From a virus, in the IMG/VR virus record IMGVR_UViG_3300020451_002774, positions 1 through 35,626 of that record: a DNA stretch of 35,626 nt. One strand, 5' to 3'. The notes under the pieces are model-generated. The model saw only the letters and a program-made list of their open reading frames with translations. It was not told the origin of the DNA and made no database searches. This document shows positions 30,165 to 35,626 of this stretch, in pieces. Each line of letters begins with the position of its first letter. The first letter of the stretch is position 1. A program made the translations under genes and the position numbers.

Positions 30165-30604
30165 TGGCAACGCGATTTCTCATGACGGCCGGCCGCATCC
30201 TGCTGACGAAGCCGGGATATGACGCCCATGACGGCGGGCTTTCCGACAGAAACAAGCTGTTTGATTCCAACTGGAATTTCTCAGGCGTGCTGATCGCGGC
30301 CGGGACCATAACGGACCCGGCGCCGGTCAACGGAAATGACGGCCTGACCTCGATATCATCGCCGCTGGTCATTCATTTTCAATCGCCCGGCTATGTGCCG
30401 GCCGCCTATGTCACGTTCGAGAACCAGGGCGCCAGCACGCCCTATGACGGCGCGGGCTTTGGCGAGCTACGGATAGAAGACAGCACCGTGGAGGACGGCT
30501 CCAAAGTCTATGCCGATCGGCTTGAGCTTTCCCGACCGTCCATCCCCGGCGGCGGCTATCGCCGATATCGCGGCCTGATCCACTATCGCGTGTTCGGGGT
30601 CTGA
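30164..30604 (+). CDS. Hypothetical tail-tip-associated protein
   Basis: A 146-residue protein with its start overlapping the J-like stop (TGATG). The sequence is rich in Gly, Tyr and Phe, with alternating strands (GVLIAAGTITDPAPVNG, then SPLVIHFQSPGYVPAAYV) and a YRRYRGLIHYRVFG end. It looks beta-rich and is probably a structural part of the tail tip or fibre base. I recall similar small proteins downstream of J in rhizobial prophages, but no named family is recognised. The next gene follows after two bases, so these are one translational unit. Confidence 0.6.
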   Translation: MATRFLMTAGRILLTKPGYDAHDGGLSDRNKLFDSNWNFSGVLIAAGTITDPAPVNGNDGLTSISSPLVIHFQSPGYVPAAYVTFENQGASTPYDGAGFGELRIEDSTVEDGSKVYADRLELSRPSIPGGGYRRYRGLIHYRVFGV

Positions 30605-30606
30605 CG

Positions 30607-31077
30607 ATGGCAAGACGCATCATTATCGGCAGACATCCAGCCTTCGGCGTTTCCGGCGCGTTCCTGAGCCGGCCCGGCGACGACGTCGTCAACCCGACCG
30701 GCGCGCTGCTACTCGACTCCCGCTATCAGAACGTGGCGGTGCACGCCGAAGGCCGCTTTCGCATGGGCCGCACCACCGGCAACGGCTATTCGACATGGTG
30801 GGCCACGGTCAATTTCCCCGATCTGGGCTACAGGCCGCTGTTCTACGGGTCGATGACCTACGCCAATCCGCATAACGCCAACGCGGTCCCGGTGGACTCC
30901 AGCTATTATCCGACAAGCAGTTGCGTCAATCGCGACACCACGCTCGGCGAGGTCCCGTTTTTCTTCGGCGTCTGGCTGGAGAACAACTGGACGATCAAGG
31001 CCAAGACCTACGCCGACACCGGCCCGCGCAACGCGGATTTCGACTTCTATTACATCATCCTGAAGAGGGCGACATGA
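30607..31077 (+). CDS. Hypothetical tail-fibre-region protein
   Basis: A 156-residue protein. Tyr/Trp/Phe-rich strands (NGYSTWWATVNFPDLGYRP, then a PLFYGSMTYANPHN segment) and a C-terminal FDFYYIILKR suggest a beta-sandwich, as in small fibre or receptor-contact proteins. The start RRIIIGRHPAFGVSG resembles the start of the next gene (RRVYIGNDNGAFRFRVS) and part of the preceding one, so this set of three small genes could be duplicates of one fold. It is coupled to the next gene by ATGA. Function not known. Confidence 0.6.
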   Translation: MARRIIIGRHPAFGVSGAFLSRPGDDVVNPTGALLLDSRYQNVAVHAEGRFRMGRTTGNGYSTWWATVNFPDLGYRPLFYGSMTYANPHNANAVPVDSSYYPTSSCVNRDTTLGEVPFFFGVWLENNWTIKAKTYADTGPRNADFDFYYIILKRAT

Positions 31078-31451
31078 CGCGGCGGGTTTATATCGGCAAC
31101 GACAATGGCGCGTTCCGCTTTCGCGTCTCCATGCCCGGTCATGATGCGCTGACGGCGGCCGATCAGCATCTGACGATCAAGGAGGGCATGTCGCCGCTGA
31201 CGCCGAAGGAGATCGTGACCGCATGGGTTGCCGCGCGCTCTTCCGGCGGCCCGCCCTCCACCGTGATGATCAACACGGCGAAGGACTACGGACTTCCGCC
31301 CTTCATCGTGCTCAAGGCAACGGACAACACCATTCCCGGCGAAAAGACCTTCTATGCGCGCTTCGAGCCCTATTACGACCGGATCAAATTCTACAACATG
31401 GTCGGCCGGCCGTTGACCATCTCCGCATTCATCTTCGACGAGGTTATCTGA
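31074..31451 (+). CDS. Hypothetical tail-fibre-region protein, third of a set
   Basis: A 125-residue protein starting in an ATGA overlap. It opens with TRRVYIGNDNGAFRFRVSMP, the same kind of N-terminus as the previous gene, and ends with a strand-rich region (FYARFEPYYDRIKFYNMVG, then a ISAFIFDEV end). The similarity of start and end suggests a common fold for these small proteins. They may form a platform on which the fibre with the S74 domain sits, since that gene begins in a TGATG overlap with this stop. Function not known. Confidence 0.6.
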   Translation: MTRRVYIGNDNGAFRFRVSMPGHDALTAADQHLTIKEGMSPLTPKEIVTAWVAARSSGGPPSTVMINTAKDYGLPPFIVLKATDNTIPGEKTFYARFEPYYDRIKFYNMVGRPLTISAFIFDEVI

Positions 31452-32608
31452 TGACCGCTTACGCCACTGGCACAATCACGCTCACAAACGGATCGAGGAC
31501 CGTGACCGGTGATGGCACGGGCTGGGCAACGGCGCTGATCGCCGGCGGCGTGGTCTATCCTCAGGCCGCCGGCAATCCGCTGCCGATCGCAAGCGTCGAC
31601 AGCGATACCGCGATCACGGCGGCAGTCGAATGGGTCGGCGCTTCCGGCACCTATGCCTATGCTCTGCAGCGGCAGGATGACGCCAACCAGGTGATTGCCA
31701 ATGCGGTGGCGCTGGCGGACTATATTCGGCGGCTCGACAATGCCTCGCTTTCCGCGCTCTCCGGCCTCGTCCCGGCGGCCGACAAACTTCCGTATTTCAG
31801 CGGCGAAGGTTCGGCCGGATTAACCGCGCTGACCGCCTATGCGCGATCGCTACTCGCCGCCGGCAACGCCAGCACGGCTTTGACCACGCTCGGCGTTTCG
31901 GCATTTGCCCAGGAACTCTTGGAGAGCACAAATGCGGCGGCGACGCTTGGCGCGCTGGGCGTCTCGTCGTTCATTCAGGGGCTTTTGGACGACGGGGACG
32001 CGGCGGCGGCCCGGGCAACGCTGGGGGCGGCATCGTCAGCGGCGCTTTCAGGCTATCTCCCCGTTGGCGGCACGGCGGCAAATGCGAGTGCAGTTGGTGG
32101 TGCCTCTCTATCATCCTTGGCTAGAGTAGCTTCCGATTACATTCACGCCCCAGGCGCCAAGAGAGTGTTGTTTTCGACGGGCAGTTCGATTTCCATGATC
32201 TATTCGAACAATGTTCGGTTCGCATGGGATAGCGGCTTTTACTACAGCATCGACGGCAACAATTTTGTTCTGATCAATTCATTGCCGTCCGATGCGAAAT
32301 ACAAGGATGTCGTCGAGGATACGAACGAATTCAACCTCGCGGCGCTTGCGCCGGTCAGGTGGCAGAGAAAAGAGGATATCCCGGTCGGGCTTCCTGAGGG
32401 TGATCGTCTTGGCTTCCTTGCACAAGACTTGCTGGCGTTCGATCCAGCCCTGGTTCGGGAAACGCCCGTCCCGGACAAATCAGGGGAAACATACCTGGCA
32501 CTTGCAGATGACGCCGCCTTGCAGCTCATCGCATATCTTTGGCGGGCCGTGCGCGACCTGAGCGATAGCGTGGCCGAACTCGAAACAGCGGTTTCTGCGC
32601 AAGCATAG
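31451..32608 (+). CDS. Tail fibre with C-terminal S74 self-cleaving chaperone
   Basis: A 385-residue fibre. The N-terminal domain (TGTITLTNGSRTVTGDGTGW) is a recalled fibre-attachment domain. The centre has Ala/Leu repeats (LTTLGVSAFAQELLESTNAA, then LGALGVSSFIQGLLDDGDAA), typical of trimeric fibres. The C-terminus is a peptidase S74 domain: the catalytic Ser-Lys dyad is S280 and K285 in SDAKYKD (S-x4-K, the endosialidase spacing), followed by LAPVRWQRKEDIP and RLGFLAQDLL. The chaperone half should fold the trimer and cut itself off before S280. A second fibre-like gene follows beyond the repeat. Confidence 0.88.
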   Translation: MTAYATGTITLTNGSRTVTGDGTGWATALIAGGVVYPQAAGNPLPIASVDSDTAITAAVEWVGASGTYAYALQRQDDANQVIANAVALADYIRRLDNASLSALSGLVPAADKLPYFSGEGSAGLTALTAYARSLLAAGNASTALTTLGVSAFAQELLESTNAAATLGALGVSSFIQGLLDDGDAAAARATLGAASSAALSGYLPVGGTAANASAVGGASLSSLARVASDYIHAPGAKRVLFSTGSSISMIYSNNVRFAWDSGFYYSIDGNNFVLINSLPSDAKYKDVVEDTNEFNLAALAPVRWQRKEDIPVGLPEGDRLGFLAQDLLAFDPALVRETPVPDKSGETYLALADDAALQLIAYLWRAVRDLSDSVAELETAVSAQA

Positions 32609-32613
32609 CAGGC

Positions 32614-32680
32614 AGGTGGCCATAGCCTCAGGGCCATGGCGCGGCGGGGTCTAGATTGGCGTCATGACACGCCGGGCAGC
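32614..32680. repeat. 67-bp direct repeat, copy 1
   Basis: Sixty-two of 67 positions agree with copy 2 at 34085-34151, in the same orientation and without gaps. It begins AGGTGGCCAT and ends CGCCGGGCAGC, and holds a hairpin CCATAGCC/GGCCATGG with one mismatch. It starts five bases after the S74 fibre stop. The gap 32609-32922 contains this repeat, then unassigned sequence and the remnant frame at 32747-32926. Confidence 0.85.
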
Positions 32681-32746
32681 GATCTTGCGGTAGGCACATG
32701 GTCGGCGCTGATGCAGAACACCCTCGTGGCACCGCTGCAGAACTAG

Positions 32747-32926
32747 AAGGGGGGCGCGCGTCTGCGATCAGAAGAGGCGATTGCGCTGGCGACAGCTCTC
32801 GGCGAGTTCGTGCAATCGACCTTCGATCGCAGGGCGGCGGTGCTTGCCGCGATCGCGGATGGATCGATAACGGCAGCCGCTGAAATTGATACGGCTTTAC
32901 TTGATGTGATTGGAGCACAGCGATGA
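32747..32926 (+). pseudogene. Remnant frame without a usual start, upstream of the fibre cassette
   Basis: An open frame of 59 codons runs from just after a TAG at 32744 to a TGA at 32924 that overlaps the next ATG (ATGA), a coupling seen all over this operon. The reading (EEAIALATALGEFVQSTFD, then AAVLAAIADGSITAAAEID) looks like the C-terminal part of a tail-fibre-assembly type protein (DUF4376-like). No ATG or TTG is present; only GTG 32810 could serve, giving 38 residues with a weak site. Probably the 3' end of a gene whose 5' part was lost when the repeat was formed. Confidence 0.4.
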
Positions 32927-33744
32927 TCGGTCTTGGATTTGGGTTGAGCTTGGCTAGCGGCACCCGGACAGAGGGCGGCGGGGGCCTGCTGGCCGCGACC
33001 CGAGCGTATTTCGCGGCCGGCATCGCGGATGGCGGCGCTGAGGCCCCCGAGGCTTACAAGAGCATCGTCAACACTCTGGTCGATGGCTTGAACGCCGCCG
33101 GCCTCTGGTCCCGGCTGGACTTCCTGCACCTGTTGCGCGGACACGACAGCAAGGTTTCGCTAGTCAACCTGATCGACCCGGCCACCAACAAGGCAGCGCT
33201 CGTCAACTCTCCGGCATTCACCGCCTATGTGGGCATGCTTGGTGACGGCGCATCCGCTCATCTGACGACCGGGTTCGATCCTATCAACGGGGCCCAGCAG
33301 TTCGGTCGCGACAGCGGCCACTTTGGCGCCTGGGACGTCACCGATATGGCGGAAATCGGCAGCCCGCTGATAGGAGGCACGGCCGCCGAGAACAATCTGT
33401 TTCCGCGCAATACATCGAACGTGATGACCGGCCGGGTCAACTCCGCGCGCGCCGTTACCACGTCCGGCATGATAACGGATAGCCGGGGCTATAGTCTTGT
33501 GACACGGACCGATGCGAACACCGTTCGCCTGTACAAGTCCGGAACGCAGGTGGCGGTAGACGTCGCAAACGCCTCATCGGCTCTGGCGACATCGGTTGTC
33601 TATTACCTGCGCAGCGTCCTTACCTATTCCGCCCGCCGCATCGCCATCGGGCATGGCGGCGCCGGCCTGACCGCGCAACAGGTTTCCGACCTCAACATTC
33701 TGTTCTCGGCCTACATCGCCGCGACAGACGCACTCGCAGCATAG
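32923..33744 (+). CDS. Putative second tail fibre / receptor-binding protein
   Basis: A 273-residue protein starting in an ATGA overlap with the remnant frame. It opens with a Gly-rich segment (GLGFGLSLASGTRTEGGGG), then helices (YKSIVNTLVDGLNAAGLWSR) and a beta-rich domain with a LamG-like, lectin-type pattern (SGMITDSRGYSLVTRTDANT, then LYKSGTQVAVDVANASS) and a final helix (LTAQQVSDLNILFSAYIAAT). This kind of protein occurs at the fibre ends of rhizobial phages. It lies inside the pair of 67-bp repeats and is likely a swappable receptor-binding module. Exact ligand unknown. Confidence 0.65.
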   Translation: MIGLGFGLSLASGTRTEGGGGLLAATRAYFAAGIADGGAEAPEAYKSIVNTLVDGLNAAGLWSRLDFLHLLRGHDSKVSLVNLIDPATNKAALVNSPAFTAYVGMLGDGASAHLTTGFDPINGAQQFGRDSGHFGAWDVTDMAEIGSPLIGGTAAENNLFPRNTSNVMTGRVNSARAVTTSGMITDSRGYSLVTRTDANTVRLYKSGTQVAVDVANASSALATSVVYYLRSVLTYSARRIAIGHGGAGLTAQQVSDLNILFSAYIAATDALAA

Positions 33745-33755
33745 GAGCAGCTCCC

Positions 33756-34067
33756 ATGATGATGAACTGGTTCGTCCTCACCTTGTCGCAGAAATCCGCC
33801 GTCGAAGCCTTCAATGGAACGGCCTCCGGCCTGATCGACGCGCGCGCGATCGACAACGCCACGCCTGGCGCCGGCATCAACCTGAACGATGCGGCCGACG
33901 CGTTCGCGCCGGGTGATCCCGTGACGCTCACCGGCATGGAGGTCGTGCCGAAGCGCGTGGTCGACGACCCCGATCAGGCGGCGGAGGCCAAGGCGCTCCT
34001 GCTGACGCTGCCGTGGTGCTCGCTGGAAAACGAGACGATCTTCGCGCCTCCCTCCAGCGAGGACTAG
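33756..34067 (+). CDS. Hypothetical protein of the fibre cassette
   Basis: A 103-residue protein beginning MMMNWFVLTLSQKSAVEAFN, with AGGAG upstream. It has a short hydrophobic N-terminus, a polar middle and an Ala/Glu-rich helix (DDPDQAAEAKALLLTLPW) near the end. It follows the putative fibre gene after 11 bases and ends 17 bases before the second repeat. It may be a fibre chaperone or cap; no family is recognised. The ATG has two further in-frame ATGs directly after it, so the exact start is within three codons. Confidence 0.55.
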   Translation: MMMNWFVLTLSQKSAVEAFNGTASGLIDARAIDNATPGAGINLNDAADAFAPGDPVTLTGMEVVPKRVVDDPDQAAEAKALLLTLPWCSLENETIFAPPSSED

Positions 34068-34084
34068 TCTCCGCGCTGGCAGGG

Positions 34085-34151
34085 AGGTGGCCATGGCCTC
34101 ACGGCCATGGCGCGGCGGGGTCTAGATTGGCGCCAGGACCCGCCGGGCAGC
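34085..34151. repeat. 67-bp direct repeat, copy 2
   Basis: Copy 2 of the repeat at 32614-32680, with five substitutions. Its hairpin CCATGGCC-TCAC-GGCCATGG is perfect here, and a second inverted pair (GGCGGGGTC with GACCCGCC, one bulge) is intact, whereas copy 1 has changes in both. Copy 2 may therefore be the functional or ancestral copy. It lies 17 bases after the 103-residue gene and about 100 bases before the endolysin gene. Confidence 0.85.
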
Positions 34152-34218
34152 ACTTTACGATAACCGCCACACCAACGCTCAAAATGTCTGAGGCGGCGGA
34201 ATAATCCCCATAATCTCG

Positions 34219-34238
34219 GGCCGTTGACGGCCTGTTTC
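34219..34238 (+). terminator. Weak terminator-like hairpin before the lysis genes
   Basis: GGCCG-TTGA-CGGCC (34219-34232) is followed by TGTTTC, a poor T-tract. It could attenuate between fibre and lysis genes. The assignment is weak, and the lysis genes would then need read-through or their own promoter, which I cannot see. Confidence 0.25.
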
Positions 34239-34253
34239 AAAAGGACAATCGAA

Positions 34254-35204
34254 ATGGAAATCACCACGGTCTCGCGCCGGGGGGCAACCTTCGTGCGCCT
34301 GCATGAGGGCAATCCCCGCACTGCCTATCTCGATCCGACCGGTACGCCGACGCTCGGGCCGGGCTTCACGATGGCGTCGCCCTATTGCCGTGCGGAGCTG
34401 GCGAAGATCGGTATTACCAAAATCGTGCCCGGCAAGACGACGATCGCCAATGATGATGCCGAACGGATCCTGAAGGTGGTTCTCGATACCGGCTACGGCC
34501 GTGAGGTTGTCGCCAATTCGCCGGCTGACCGGACGCAATGCCAGATGGATGCGGCGGCGAGCGCGGCCTATAACCTCGGCGGCCGGGTGGTGAGCAAATG
34601 GACGTTCGGCAAGCTGTGGCGGGCCGGAAAGATCAAGCAGGCTGCCGATCATCTCGGGTCGCACTATAACACCTCGAAGGGCAAGCGCCTGCCCGGCCTC
34701 GTGCGCCGGCGCAAGGAAGAGGCGCTGATGTTCGAAAAGGGCATCTACACCGGCGTCGACACGGTCACAGCAGCGCCTGCAGGGGTGGCGCGCGAGGCGA
34801 CCGAAACCGCGCCCGAGACCGGCGATCCCGTGGTTCGGGACGTCCAGGAGATGCTGAAGAAGCGCGGCTTGGATCCCGGCGAGATCGATGGCTGGTTCGG
34901 GCAGAAAACAAAAGCGGCCGTGATGACCTATCAGATGGCGCACCCGCATCTGAAGAATGACGGCATCATCGGTCCGGCGACGATTGCGCAGCTGAGGCGC
35001 GACATGGCAGCGCTGAAGGATGCGGCGGAGAAGTCCGGCGCCTCTGCCGTGGCCTCCGGCGCTATCGCCTGGGCGTCAGGCCTGCCGGTCGGCTGGATTG
35101 TCGGCGGCGTCGTCATTGTTGCCGCAGCGTGGTTCGCCTGGCGCTATCGTGATGTCATCGCGCGGCGTTTCAATACCATGACCGGCAGGACGGTGGAGAT
35201 ATGA
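34254..35204 (+). CDS. Endolysin: GH24 lysozyme with peptidoglycan-binding domain and C-terminal membrane segment
   Basis: A 316-residue enzyme that cuts the peptidoglycan glycan strand. The T4-lysozyme triad is present at E18, D27 and T33 (E-x8-D-x5-T spacing in RLHEGNPRTAYLDPTGTPT). Core features are AASAAYNLGGRVVSKWTFG and LPGLVRRRKEEALMF. Residues about 190-250 are a peptidoglycan-binding repeat (VQEMLKKRGLDPGEIDGWFG, then GIIGPATIAQLRRD). Near the C-terminus a hydrophobic helix (275-297, LPVGWIVGGVVIVAAAWFAW) is followed by basic residues. Such a C-terminal anchor is not usual in GH24 endolysins. AAGGAC precedes ATG 34254. It overlaps the holin-like start (ATGA). Confidence 0.92.
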   Translation: MEITTVSRRGATFVRLHEGNPRTAYLDPTGTPTLGPGFTMASPYCRAELAKIGITKIVPGKTTIANDDAERILKVVLDTGYGREVVANSPADRTQCQMDAAASAAYNLGGRVVSKWTFGKLWRAGKIKQAADHLGSHYNTSKGKRLPGLVRRRKEEALMFEKGIYTGVDTVTAAPAGVAREATETAPETGDPVVRDVQEMLKKRGLDPGEIDGWFGQKTKAAVMTYQMAHPHLKNDGIIGPATIAQLRRDMAALKDAAEKSGASAVASGAIAWASGLPVGWIVGGVVIVAAAWFAWRYRDVIARRFNTMTGRTVEI

Positions 35205-35626
35205 TCGCCGTTCTCGTGACATGGTTGGCGAAGCTCGGTGCGGGCGGGATTGTCGACCGCGCCATCGAACTGGTCGAAATGCGCGCCGGGGCTCTGAACG
35301 ATCGCGAGACGATCCAGGCTGACCTGACCGCCGAATACCTGCGGCAGGTCATTGCCGAAACGCAGGAAATGGCGGAACTCAGTAAGGCCAAATTCGCCGT
35401 GCCGTGGTTCTGGCTGTTTGCCGGCTTATTTCTGGCGCCGCTTGCCATATGGTGGGCGGCGGTCTGCTTCTACAACATGCTCTGGTGCCCAGACTGCATC
35501 TATGCACAGCCCTGGACGATTGCAGCCTTTCCCGCACCGCTCGATGACTGGGCCGGGAACATGATCCAGTGGATCTTCTATGTCGGCTCCGGCGTTGCCG
35601 GGCTTCGCGCAATTCTAAAAAAATGA
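35201..35626 (+). CDS. Holin-like membrane protein
   Basis: A 141-residue membrane protein coupled to the endolysin by ATGA. Hydrophobic segments are an N-terminal amphipathic stretch (IAVLVTWLAKLGAGG), a strong pair within 66-95 (FAVPWFWLFAGLFLAPLAIW) and one near 116-138 (IQWIFYVGSGVAGLRAIL). Two to three membrane passes, small size and position after the endolysin fit a holin or holin-like lysis protein. A basic end (ILKK) is also typical. The frame closes with TGA at the last base of the window, so it is complete. No dual-start motif is evident. Confidence 0.65.
   Translation: MIAVLVTWLAKLGAGGIVDRAIELVEMRAGALNDRETIQADLTAEYLRQVIAETQEMAELSKAKFAVPWFWLFAGLFLAPLAIWWAAVCFYNMLWCPDCIYAQPWTIAAFPAPLDDWAGNMIQWIFYVGSGVAGLRAILKK

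Noticed and set aside
29217-30170. 317-codon leftward frame opposite the J-like gene
   Set aside because: Shadow of the tail tip gene with no recognisable motif.
32699-32883. Frame starting ATG 32698 in the repeat-to-fibre gap
   Set aside because: Arg/Gly-rich composition of an off-frame reading and no ribosome binding site; the remnant in another frame explains the region better.
1-35626. CRISPR arrays, rRNA, tRNA or transposase genes
   Set aside because: None was seen: no regular short repeats with spacers, no tRNA cloverleaf and no transposase motif on either strand.

Overview
The window is most of a lambda-like, long-tailed (siphovirus-type) prophage, probably in an alphaproteobacterium of the Hyphomicrobiales (rhizobial) group. 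The host call rests on high GC, the codon style, a tail protein resembling the spike-base family of Rhodobacter gene transfer agents, and small accessory proteins resembling those I know from rhizobial prophages. No host housekeeping gene is visible, so the species is not decided.

Left end (1-3700, leftward): the N-terminal half of an MmeI-like restriction-modification enzyme stops exactly at base 1. Next come a tyrosine integrase and three small genes. Immunity region (3700-4800): a short CI-like repressor and a Cro-like protein are divergent around three evenly spaced 15-bp operators. A palindromic ATGCTACT site lies upstream of the leftward genes.

Early rightward operon (4369-10187): Cro, a small membrane protein, a CII/CP76-like regulator, a zinc-ribbon protein, a cytosine-methyltransferase-like protein, a DUF1376 replication-type protein, two unknowns and a NusG-like antiterminator. 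Most are coupled by ATGA overlaps. A reverse-strand toxin-antitoxin pair with its own promoter and operator interrupts the operon.

Late region (10360-35626): a factor-independent terminator stands just downstream of the NusG-like gene, before the structural genes. These are a gpZ-like protein, TerS, TerL, gpW-like, portal, S49 protease, scaffold-like, gpD-like, major capsid, FI-like, FII-like, tail terminator, spike base, tail tube, two tail chaperone ORFs joined by a strong -1 frameshift signal, tape measure, distal tail and hub proteins, an NlpC-like protein, J-like tip protein, fibre proteins (one with an S74 self-cleaving domain), a GH24 endolysin with a C-terminal membrane segment, and a holin-like protein. 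The right attachment site is outside the window.

Reverse-strand cargo genes punctuate the rightward operons: the toxin-antitoxin pair, a DUF4031 protein, an Rnk-like RNA-polymerase-binding protein, a membrane protein and a 98-residue protein. Four of these five units have a recognisable sigma70-like promoter. A pair of 67-bp repeats (62/67 identical) brackets a two-gene tail-fibre cassette.

The least ordinary features are the NusG-like protein beside a terminator at the early/late boundary, the Rnk cargo gene (a second likely RNA-polymerase-directed protein), the complete frameshift cassette, the repeat-bracketed fibre module, and the toxin-antitoxin insertion that appears to have duplicated a ribosome binding site and start.
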